From NCBI RefSeq assembly GCF_001956215.1, contig NZ_MRTQ01000001.1, positions 1 through 64,000 on the forward strand: a stretch of DNA of 64,000 nt, in the 5' to 3' direction. Made by a program: the position numbers and the translations under genes. Shown piece after piece: positions 28,397 to 41,934 of this stretch. Numbering within the stretch: position 1 is the stretch's first letter; the number at the start of each line of letters is the position of its first letter. The notes below the pieces were generated by a model, which did not search any database, was not told the origin of the DNA, and worked only from the letters and a program-made list of their open reading frames with translations. The DNA is from Paenibacillus sp. FSL R5-0490. Lineage in GTDB: Bacteria > Bacillota > Bacilli > Bacillales > Cytobacillaceae.

Positions 28397-29701
28397 ATGA
28401 ATAAGCCTATTTTAGATATAAAGGATGTTCCAAAACCAGCCCATTGGCTGACATTAAGTTTACAGCATTTATTCGCAATGTTCGGAGCCACTATACTTGT
28501 ACCATACTTAGTAGGATTAAATCCTGCCATTGCGCTAATCTCAAGCGGACTGGCAACGATAGCCTTTCTAATCATTACAAAATGGCAGGTGCCGGCATAC
28601 CTTGGTTCATCTTTCGCATTCATTGCCCCGATCCTAGCTGCCAAAGCTGCCGGAGGTCCGGGTGCTGCCATGATCGGCAGCTTCATGGCTGGACTTGTGT
28701 ATGGGGCAGTAGCCCTGATCATCAAAAAAGCAGGCTACCGCTGGATTATGAATTTGCTACCGCCAATTGTGGTAGGACCTGTGATCATTGTAATCGGATT
28801 GGCATTAGCAGGGACAGCAGTCGGAATGGCTATGAACAATCCTGAAACTGGTGAATACAGCATGCTGCATTTCTCAGCAGCGCTTATCACTTTAGGTGCA
28901 ACAATCATCTTTTCCATCTATGCAAAAGGTATGCTCAGTATGGTGCCGATTCTGGCAGGGATCATCATCGGCTATGTTTACTCACTGGCTGTGGGCCTGA
29001 TCGACTTCTCTCTTGTACAGCAGGCAGCCTGGTTCGAAATGCCGGAATTCTTATTCCCGTTCGCAGATTATGAAGTGAGGATAACTCTGGATCTTGCGCT
29101 TCTAATGATTCCGGTAGCTGTTGTGACAATCTCTGAACATATCGGCCATCAGCTTGTCCTTGGAAAAGTAGTTGGAAAAGATTACATTAAAGAACCGGGT
29201 CTTCACCGCTCCATCCTTGCTGATGGAACAGGAACAATGATCTCGGCATTAATCGGGGGTCCGCCAAAGACAACTTACGGTGAAAACATTGGTGTACTCG
29301 CCATCACGAAAATTTACAGTGTCTATGTACTTGCGGGGGCTGCAGTCATTGCCATCATCTTCGGATTCATTGGCAAGGTGACAGCACTGATCAGCTCGAT
29401 CCCTACTCCAGTAATGGGCGGCGTATCGATCCTGCTGTTCGGGATCATCGCTTCATCAGGATTAAGAATGCTGGTTGACAGCAAAGTGGATTTTGGAAAC
29501 AACCGCAATCTGGTTATCTCATCAGTCATCCTTGTCCTGGGAATTGGGGGAGCTCATATCGAGATTTGGGCATTCAAACTGGAAGGAATGGCACTGGCAG
29601 CAATCAGCGGGGTTCTCCTGAACCTGATTCTCCCTGGCAGGGAAGAGACTAAGGAAGATATTTTTGAAACAGAAAACGAAAAAAAAAATAATGTAGCTTA
29701 A
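28397..29701 (+). CDS. pyrP: Uracil permease
   Basis: PyrP is a proton-coupled uracil importer of the NCS2 family. The 434-residue protein has about 12-14 membrane segments and the family regions QHLFAMFGATILVP, YLGSSFAFIAPI, ISEHIGHQLVLGK and IGGPPKTTYGENIGV. GAGGAGAG precedes ATG at 28397. It is framed by PyrR attenuators 2 and 3, so uptake is repressed along with synthesis. Confidence 0.95.
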   Translation: MNKPILDIKDVPKPAHWLTLSLQHLFAMFGATILVPYLVGLNPAIALISSGLATIAFLIITKWQVPAYLGSSFAFIAPILAAKAAGGPGAAMIGSFMAGLVYGAVALIIKKAGYRWIMNLLPPIVVGPVIIVIGLALAGTAVGMAMNNPETGEYSMLHFSAALITLGATIIFSIYAKGMLSMVPILAGIIIGYVYSLAVGLIDFSLVQQAAWFEMPEFLFPFADYEVRITLDLALLMIPVAVVTISEHIGHQLVLGKVVGKDYIKEPGLHRSILADGTGTMISALIGGPPKTTYGENIGVLAITKIYSVYVLAGAAVIAIIFGFIGKVTALISSIPTPVMGGVSILLFGIIASSGLRMLVDSKVDFGNNRNLVISSVILVLGIGGAHIEIWAFKLEGMALAAISGVLLNLILPGREETKEDIFETENEKKNNVA

Positions 29702-29712
29702 TGCTTTTTAAC

Positions 29713-29834
29713 TAAGTCCCGAGAGGCTTAAAAGGGTGTTGGCGGCAAACCTGGCTATACGGTATCAGTGTATCCGTATATCCGGCTGCCTCAACTTTGC
29801 AGCACCCTGACCAAATCGGCAGGGTGCTTTTTTT
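29713..29834 (+). promoter_or_regulatory. pyr attenuator 3 (pyrP-pyrB)
   Basis: TAAGTCCCGAGAGGCTTA (29713-29730) is the PyrR hairpin; the closing pairs are TAAG/CTTA rather than the CAG/CTG of sites 1 and 2. The terminator pairs AGCACCCTG (29801-29809) with CAGGGTGCT (29820-29828), then a T-run. Confidence 0.92.
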
Positions 29835-29848
29835 GAAGAGGAGGATAA

Positions 29849-32035
<2,187 letters not shown>

Positions 32036-32039
<4 letters not shown>

Positions 32040-33142
32040 AAAAACAGCTGATTCTGGAAGACGGAACAATTTTTATTGGAAAGGGATTCGGAAGTGATAC
32101 GAATTCGATAGGAGAAGTAGTATTCAATACAGGAATGACGGGTTATCAGGAAATCCTGTCTGACCCATCCTACTGCGGCCAAATCGTAACCTTGACATAC
32201 CCCTTAATCGGAAATTATGGGATAAACAGAGACGATTTTGAATCGATCTCCCCGGCAATCTCCGGTTTTATTGTGAAAGAAGCGTGCGAGTTTCCTTCAA
32301 ACTGGAGAAATGAACAATCGATTGAAGAATATTTTAAGATGAAAAACATCCCTGGAATTGCTGGCATCGATACAAGAAAATTAACAAGAATTATCAGGCA
32401 GCATGGTACGCTGAAAGGTGCTATTTGCAGCATAAGTGAAAACCCGGAAGTGATCATTGAAAAACTGAGGGCAACCAAGCTGCGAAACGATCAGGTTAAG
32501 CAAGTCTCAACTAAGACACCATATCCAAGCCCTGGCCGCGGCAGAAGGGTAGTCCTTGTAGATTTCGGCATGAAACACGGAATCTTAAGAGAATTGAACA
32601 AACGGGGTTGTGATGTGATTGTTGTGCCTTATAACACAGCAGCTGAAGAAATACTCAGCATGAGCCCGGATGGTGTTATGCTTTCAAATGGCCCTGGAGA
32701 CCCGAAAGATGTTCCGGAAGCCATCACAATGATTAAAGGACTGCTGGGAAATGTACCGATTTTCGGAATTTGTCTGGGACATCAGCTTTTTGCCCTTGCT
32801 TGCGGTGCCAATACAGAAAAACTGAAATTCGGCCATCGCGGTTCAAACCATCCGGTGAAAGATCTGCAAACCGGAAAAGTCGCTTTAACATCTCAAAACC
32901 ATGGATACTCAGTAGAAGAAAATTCAATTACTGGTACTCCGCTTGAAGTAACACATATCGCCTTAAACGATGGAACAATTGAAGGCTTAAAGCATAAAGA
33001 AGTCCCTGCATTCACTGTGCAATATCATCCTGAAGCTTCACCGGGACCTGAGGATGCAAACGGATTATTTGAACAATTCTTGCAAATGATTGAATCACAT
33101 AAAGAGGAAGGTGCTGCAGCATGCCAAAGCGTACAGATATAA
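32036..33142 (+). CDS. pyrAA: Carbamoyl phosphate synthase small subunit (pyrimidine)
   Basis: This 368-residue subunit releases ammonia from glutamine for the large subunit. The N-domain ([21 protein letters not shown]) leads to a class I amidotransferase domain with catalytic Cys in [14 protein letters not shown] and His-x-Glu in [16 protein letters not shown] at 32036 shares ATGA with the pyrC stop, and its end overlaps pyrAB by 22 bases. Its placement shows it is the pyrimidine-specific copy. Confidence 0.97.
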
Positions 33143-36100
33143 AAAGCATTTTAGTAATCGGTTCAGGACCAATTGTCATCGGGCAGGCAGCAGAGTTTGA
33201 TTATGCTGGAACACAGGCTTGCATTGCTTTGAAAGAGGAAGGATACCGCGTAATTCTTGTAAACTCAAATCCTGCCACTATTATGACAGATACCGAGATT
33301 GCTGACGCGGTATATATAGAGCCGCTTACGCTGGAATTCGTCAGCCGCATTATCCGGAAAGAACGGCCTGATGCGCTCGTTCCAACTCTTGGGGGACAGA
33401 CAGGATTAAACCTGGCAGTAGAGCTTGCTGAATCAGGTGTTTTGGAAGAATGCGGGGTTGAAATCCTCGGTACAAAATTGTCTGCTATCCAAAAGGCGGA
33501 AGACCGGGACCTTTTCAGAAACTTGATGAATGAGCTTGGCGAACCAGTGCCTGAAAGTGAAATTATTCATAACCTGGATGAAGCATATGAATTTGTAAAC
33601 AGGATTGGCTATCCGGTCATTGTACGCCCTGCTTTTACATTGGGGGGAACAGGCGGGGGCATCTGCCATGATGAAGAAGAGCTGATAGAAATTGTGACAA
33701 GCGGCTTAAAGAATAGCCCTGTTACACAGTGTTTGCTTGAAAAGAGCATTGCGGGTTTCAAGGAAATTGAGTATGAAGTGATGCGGGACTCCAATGACAA
33801 TGCGATTGTTGTCTGCAATATGGAAAACTTTGATCCTGTAGGGGTCCACACAGGAGATTCAATCGTTGTAGCCCCCAGCCAAACTTTGAGTGATCGTGAG
33901 TATCAGCTGCTTAGAAACACCTCATTAAAAATTATCCGCGCCCTCGAGATTGAAGGTGGATGCAACGTGCAGCTGGCGCTTGATCCGGATAGCTTCAATT
34001 ATTACATCATCGAAGTTAACCCGCGTGTAAGCCGTTCATCTGCGCTGGCATCAAAGGCAACAGGTTATCCGATTGCCAAATTGGCAGCCAAGATAGCGGT
34101 AGGGCTGACACTTGATGAAATGATGAATCCTGTGACAGGGAAAACATATGCCTGCTTTGAACCGGCATTGGATTATATTGTCTCAAAAATCCCGCGCTGG
34201 CCGTTTGATAAGTTCGAATCTGCAAACCGTTCGCTTGGCACCCAAATGAAGGCTACAGGTGAAGTAATGGCGATAGGACGGACATTTGAAGAATCTCTCC
34301 TGAAAGCAGTACGTTCACTTGAAGCAAACATTTATCATCTTGAGCTGAAGGATGCCGGTAAAATTTCTGATGAATTGATCGAAAAGCGAATCCGTAAAGC
34401 AGGAGATGAACGCCTGTTTTATATCGGTGAAGCCATCAGAAGGGGAGTCACTATCGAGACGATTCATGAATGGAGCAAAATTGATTTATTCTTCCTTTAT
34501 AAGATTAAGAAAATCATAGATTTTGAGAATGTACTAACTGAAAATCCTTTTGACCCTGAAACAGGGAAAGCTGCAAAGGAAATGGGCTTTGCCGATCTGG
34601 TAATTGCCAGGCTGTGGGATTCAAATGAGTTGGAAGTATACAGCTGGAGAAAAGAACATGCGATTGTACCGGTTTACAAAATGGTTGATACATGTGCAGC
34701 GGAATTTGAATCGGAAACTCCGTATTTCTATGGAACTTATGAAGATGAGAACGAATCAGAAGTGTCCGGCCGCAAAAGTGTTGTCGTTCTGGGCTCAGGG
34801 CCAATCCGGATCGGGCAGGGAGTGGAGTTTGATTATTCAACTGTTCACGCGGTATGGGCCATCAAGGAAGCAGGATATGAAGCAATCATCATTAATAATA
34901 ATCCTGAAACAGTCTCTACTGACTTTAGCATCTCCGATAAGCTCTATTTTGAGCCGCTAACGATTGAAGATGTGATGCACATTATCGATCTTCAGAAACC
35001 GGAAGGTGTAGTTGTACAATTTGGCGGACAAACCGCTATTAATCTTGCAGCAGATCTGGTAGAAAGAGGCGTAAAAATTCTGGGAACTTCGCTTGAAAGC
35101 TTAGACCGGGCAGAAGACCGGGATAAATTTGAGCAAGCTCTTGCAGAGCTTGGCATCCCGATGCCTAAAGGAAAGACTGCCCTGTCGGTGGAGCAGGCAG
35201 TAGAAATTGCCGGTGAAATCGGATATCCAGTGGTCGTCCGTCCATCATATGTACTTGGCGGAAGAGCCATGGAGATCGTTTATAAAGAAGATGAGCTTCT
35301 ATACTATATGGAAAATGCCGTAAAAGTAAACCCGGAGCATCCCGTATTAATTGACCGATATTTGACTGGGAAGGAAATTGAAGTGGACGCTATCTCGGAT
35401 GGGGAAAATGTACTCATACCGGGCATCATGGAGCATATAGAAAGAGCAGGAGTTCACTCAGGTGATTCTATTGCGGTCTATCCTCCGCAAAATGTTTCAG
35501 AAGCAATCAAAGACAAGCTTGTTGAGTATACGGAGAAGATGGCTAAAGGCCTTGGCATTATAGGTCTGCTAAATATCCAGTATGTAGTGGCTAAAGGGGA
35601 AGTATATGTTCTGGAAGTCAATCCGCGTTCAAGCCGGACAGTTCCGTTCTTGAGCAAGATTACAAATGTGCCAATGGCTAAAATCGCCACAAAGGTTATC
35701 ATGGGCCAAACTCTTGCTCAGCAGGGCTTTGGATCCGGCCTTGTTCCGGAGAGAAAAGGCGTGTTCGTAAAAGTGCCGGTGTTCTCTTTCGCGAAATTAA
35801 GAAGAGTAGACATCACTTTAGGGCCTGAAATGAAGTCAACCGGTGAAGTTATGGGGAAAGATTCCACGCTTGAAAAAGCCCTTTATAAAGGTCTTGTTGC
35901 TTCCGGCATGAAAATCCAGCCGTTTGGAACTGTTCTAATGACTGTCGCCGACAAGGATAAGGAAGAAGCTCTGCAGCTGGCAAAAAGATTTGTATCCATC
36001 GGCTACAGGCTAATGGCGACAAGCGGAACGGCTTTATTCCTGAAAACTGAAGGCATACCTGTAAAAGTAACTGGAAAAATCGGCTCAGCAGGGCCTAACC

Positions 36101-36329
36101 TTCTGGATGTCATAAAAAATGGCGAAGCGCAATTTGTTATTAATACTTTAACAAAAGGGAAACAGCCTGCAAGAGATGGCTTCCGCATCCGCCGTGAATC
36201 AGTGGAAAATGGGGTGCCATGTCTAACCTCACTTGATACGGCAGAAGCAATTCTTCAAGTAATCGAATCAATGAATTTTTCAGCAGACGCGATGGATAAG
36301 CCAGAGGAAGTCCGGGAGGCGGTTTTATC

Positions 36330-36333
<4 letters not shown>
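33121..36333 (+). CDS. pyrAB: Carbamoyl phosphate synthase large subunit (pyrimidine)
   Basis: This 1070-residue enzyme makes carbamoyl phosphate from bicarbonate, ammonia and two ATP. Two homologous ATP-grasp halves begin [20 protein letters not shown] (about 11-30) and [20 protein letters not shown] (about 556-575), each with EVNPR-type residues. A C-terminal MGS-like domain follows near residue 930, where UMP or PRPP could act. The length matches the Bacillus pyr-specific enzyme. It overlaps pyrAA by 22 bases and pyrK by four. Confidence 0.98.
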
Positions 36334-38724
<2,391 letters not shown>

Positions 38725-38735
<11 letters not shown>

Positions 38736-39360
38736 AATTGCAGAAAAATTACTGGATATAAAGGCTGTAGCATTAAACCCAAACGATCCGTTTACTTGGT
38801 CTTCAGGACTGCGTGCCCCAATTTATTGTGATAACCGTCTGACACTGTCTTATCCTGAAGTCAGAAAAGAAATTGCTGCCGGTCTTCAGGCTATCATTCT
38901 AAATAAATTTCCTGAAGCAGAACTAATTGCCGGGACTGCCACAGCGGGCATTCCTCATGCAGCCTGGGTCAGTGGCAATATGGAACTGCCAATGTGCTAT
39001 GTTCGTTCCAAGGCAAAGGGACATGGAAAAGGAAAGCAAATTGAAGGTCAAGCAAATAAAGGCCAGAAGGTTGTTGTTGTAGAAGACCTGATCTCAACAG
39101 GTGGAAGTGCCATTACTGCTGTCAAAGCTTTAAGAGAAGCAGGCTGTGAGGTGCTGGGTGTGGCGGCCATCTTCACATACCAGCTTGAAAAAGGAAAAGA
39201 AATGCTGGCTGAAGAGAACATCAAAGCATATACTCTGACTGATATTGAAGCTCTCACAGAAGTAGCTGTGGAAAAGGGCTTTATCCAGGAAGAGGATATG
39301 AACAAGCTGATTGAATGGCGAAAAGACCCTGCTGAGTGGGGAAAAGTATCTCAGGTTTAG
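38725..39360 (+). CDS. pyrE: Orotate phosphoribosyltransferase
   Basis: PyrE joins orotate and PRPP to make OMP. The 211-residue type I phosphoribosyltransferase has [16 protein letters not shown], the [10 protein letters not shown] loop, the [11 protein letters not shown] flexible loop and the PRPP motif [17 protein letters not shown] near 113-129. GGGAGGGTG precedes ATG at 38725, overlapping the end of pyrF. It ends the operon before a terminator. Confidence 0.97.
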
Positions 39361-39367
39361 TCAAATG

Positions 39368-39398
39368 AAAAAAAGCAAGCATCGGAGCTTGCTTTTTT
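39368..39398. terminator. Bidirectional terminator between pyrE and rqcH
   Basis: GCAAGC (39375-39380) pairs with GCTTGC (39387-39392); the flanking A-run and T-run extend the stem and serve the convergent genes on both strands. Confidence 0.88.
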
Positions 39399-39405
39399 CA
39401 TTTAT

Positions 39406-41121
39406 TTAAAGATTTTGTTTTAAGGACAGAACCGTTTCTTCATCAGGTGTAACGTAAACAGTCTGCTGATTGTCATATATAACAAATCCAGGTTTAGCGC
39501 CGCTTGGCTTTTTCACGTGCCTGACTTGGGTGAAGTCAACGGGTACGGAACTGGAATTGCGGGCCTTGCTGAAGTAAGCTGCGAGGGATGCAGCTTCAAG
39601 AATTGTGTCTTCTGCCGGTTCCTTGCTTCGAATCACCACATGTGAACCGGGGATATCTTTGGTATGCAGCCAGATTTCATCCCTTCCAGCTAATTTGTTC
39701 GTTAAATAGTCATTTTGCTTGTTGTTTTTCCCGACTAGAATTTCCGTTCCGTCAGTGGCGGTATAACGGTCCAAAACAGGCTTTAGGTTTTGCTGTTTCT
39801 TGTTTCCCCGTTTCTGCCTTTCACGAATATAACCGCCTTCTGCAAGCTCTTCTCTAATTTCGGAAATGTCTCTTGTTGAAGCCGTTTCGACTTGCTGAAG
39901 AAGAGACTCGAAGTATGCCGCTTCCTCTTCTGCTTTTTTAATTTGCTCTTTTACTGCAATTACGGCATTCTTTGCTTTTTGGTATCTTGTAAAATACTTT
40001 TGTGCATTCTCCGAAGGAGTCTTTTGAGGATCCAAAGGAATCGTCACTGAAGCGCTATTTTCATCGTAATAATTGACGACTTCCGCTTCCTTCATACCCT
40101 TTTGAATCGCATAAATATTTGCCGTGATCAATTCCCCATATAATTGATGTTTATCGGCATTTTCCGCTTCATGAAGAGTTCTTTTCAGCTTTTCAATTTT
40201 CTTTTCATTCTTTTCTTTCTCATTTACTATAAACCGTTCAAGATCATTGGATTGCTGTTTGACCCGGTCTCTTTCGGCTTTGCCAAAATAAAAGCGTTCC
40301 AGCATTTCACTCAGGGAATTAAACTCCCGGCTTTCCCCTTTTAGATGCTGAAGGGGCAATAAATAAAAGCTTTCTTTATTTTCCCCTTCGGTAATAGCCG
40401 GCCTTAATCTATGGTCTTTCAGCAAGTCGATAAAATGCTGGAAACTCTTAGGAACAGTTGTCCTGTTTACTAGACCTGCATGGTGTATCACTTCTTTGGC
40501 AAAAAGCGGTGAGATTCCGGAGAAACCCGCCACAAGCTGTTTATCAACTTTCCCGCTGTTAAAATCAATTTTACGCAGTATAACTTCTTCATCTGCCTCG
40601 AAGGGATTCATTTTATCCTGAGATGGAGGGAGTATGTACTCCTGTCCGGGCAAAATCGCACGATGGCTATTAACGGCAAAAGAAACATGTTTGATGCTGT
40701 CGAGAATGATGTTGCGGGATTTATCCACCAGTGTAATATTGCTGTGCCTGCCCATAATCTCAACAATCAGCTGTTTATAGGATGTATCGCCAATCTCATT
40801 CCTGCCTTTCACCTCGAACACGATTATACGGTCAAGCCCGATTTGATGGACATCTTCAAGTATGTAGCCTTCCAGGTGCTTTCTTAAAAGCATGCAGAAC
40901 ATCGGCGGTTCTGAAGGGTTTTCGTGTGTTTCATTCGTCAGCTGGACTCTCGCATAGCTTGGATGGGCTGACAGCAAAAGCCTGTGATTCTTCCCATTTG
41001 CCCGCACAACTAAAATGATTTCATTTTTATATGGCTGCTGAATCTTATTGATTCTGCCGCCCTTTAAAGTATCTATGAGCTCTTTCGTCATAGCTCTTGT
41101 GAACAAACCATCAAATGACAT
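39406..41121 (-). CDS. rqcH: Ribosome quality control protein RqcH (NEMF/FbpA family)
   Basis: RqcH binds stalled 50S subunits with peptidyl-tRNA and directs addition of C-terminal alanine tails. The 571-residue product has an NFACT-N domain ([19 protein letters not shown]), helix-hairpin-helix region, a long coiled coil (about 290-430) and a C-terminal NFACT-R domain ([40 protein letters not shown]). It has also been described as a fibronectin-binding-like protein. GAGGATGTTCCGAT precedes ATG. It is transcribed toward pyrE. Confidence 0.95.
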   Translation of the reverse strand: MSFDGLFTRAMTKELIDTLKGGRINKIQQPYKNEIILVVRANGKNHRLLLSAHPSYARVQLTNETHENPSEPPMFCMLLRKHLEGYILEDVHQIGLDRIIVFEVKGRNEIGDTSYKQLIVEIMGRHSNITLVDKSRNIILDSIKHVSFAVNSHRAILPGQEYILPPSQDKMNPFEADEEVILRKIDFNSGKVDKQLVAGFSGISPLFAKEVIHHAGLVNRTTVPKSFQHFIDLLKDHRLRPAITEGENKESFYLLPLQHLKGESREFNSLSEMLERFYFGKAERDRVKQQSNDLERFIVNEKEKNEKKIEKLKRTLHEAENADKHQLYGELITANIYAIQKGMKEAEVVNYYDENSASVTIPLDPQKTPSENAQKYFTRYQKAKNAVIAVKEQIKKAEEEAAYFESLLQQVETASTRDISEIREELAEGGYIRERQKRGNKKQQNLKPVLDRYTATDGTEILVGKNNKQNDYLTNKLAGRDEIWLHTKDIPGSHVVIRSKEPAEDTILEAASLAAYFSKARNSSSVPVDFTQVRHVKKPSGAKPGFVIYDNQQTVYVTPDEETVLSLKQNL

Positions 41122-41214
41122 ATCGGAACATCCTCTTCTATAAAAATTACATTAGATATACATTATTCTTTCATTTATTAAATAAAAATCAAGTTTTACT
41201 GCTTGGTTTTTCTA

Positions 41215-41454
41215 TTTCAGTCGCTATCGGCTCGTCTTATGCTTGAGGCCCGCAGGACAAGGAAGGCTTCGTCAGCATAAACATCGCACGACCGAAAGCG
41301 ACAGCTTTTGGGAGGATGCGGGTCATACAGACGTTGCCACAGGACAAGGAACGCTACGGCAGCGATACATCGCACGACCAAAAGCGGTAGCTTTTAGGAG
41401 GACGTGGCGGTTTTAGTCTGCGTTCCTTTATAAGCGGGCGCCTTCCGCTTTTCT
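41215..41454. repeat. Repeat block with internal duplication
   Basis: This block ends AAGCGGGCGCCTTCCGCTTT like the next two copies. Inside, a segment from AGGACAAGGAAGGC (41251) to CTTTTGGGAGGA recurs from AGGACAAGGAACGC (41341) to CTTTTAGGAGGA, spaced 90 bases apart. Both carry CATCGCACGACC. It is non-coding. Confidence 0.65.
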
Positions 41455-41459
41455 AATAT

Positions 41460-41582
41460 TGTCTAGCTCCAGGCACCATCGGCTCGAGGTCATAAGCCAA
41501 TCCGCCAAGAAGGTTAAAAAACAACCTTCATGTCGGCTCGTCTTATGCTTGTCGCCGATAAGCGGGCGCCTTCCGCTTTTCT
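41460..41582. repeat. Structured Bacillaceae repeat, copy A
   Basis: The copy starts TGTCTAGCTCCAG and ends GCGCCTTCCGCTTTTCT. Arms pair as ATCGGC/GCCGAT and CATAAG/CTTATG, with an inner hairpin GAAGGTT/AACCTTC. I recognise the ends from many Bacillaceae intergenic regions. Confidence 0.75.
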
Positions 41583-41587
41583 AAAGC

Positions 41588-41710
41588 TGTCTAGCTCCAG
41601 CGCCTACCCCCTCGAGGTCACAAGCAGGACCTCCCAAAAAGGCAAAGGACGCCTTTCCGGGAGCCCCGTCTTGTGCTTGTCGGGGGTGGGCAAGGCGCTT
41701 CCGCTTTTCT
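41588..41710. repeat. Structured Bacillaceae repeat, copy B
   Basis: It has the same ends as copy A, directly downstream, with changed but still pairing arms: CACAAG/CTTGTG, CCCCC/GGGGG and inner CTCCC/GGGAG with AAGGC/GCCTT. The rest of the gap to yloB (41711-41930) shows no clear promoter, gene or terminator. The left part of the gap (41122-41214) is AT-rich and holds the rqcH upstream region. Confidence 0.75.
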
Positions 41711-41922
41711 TATTAATAATAGCATTTTTTTGGACAGGGCTGAATATGCTTTCTTTAGAGTGAGATTGGACAACTCTGCCTTGTTTTAGCAGAAGAGGAT
41801 AGTCTGCCATCTGGCGGATTCCCTTTAAAGTCTGGCTGTTAGTGCTTCGGGGATTCTTTTTGGGTTTATTCCTGCACCGGAGGCACTCATGGCTTTTCTC
41901 AAACCACAAAGGAGGAAGTGTG

Positions 41923-41934
41923 ATGTCCGGATGA
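41923..41934 (+). other. Three-codon mini-ORF overlapping yloB start
   Basis: ATG-TCC-GGA-TGA starts 7 bases after AAAGGAGG (41908-41915), and its TGA overlaps the yloB ATG at 41931. The spacing is better than that to yloB (15 bases). Translation is inferred, not shown. Confidence 0.35.

Noticed and set aside
41215-41710. CRISPR array
   Set aside because: Units are long, imperfect, and few, with no regular short repeat and spacer pattern and no cas genes nearby.
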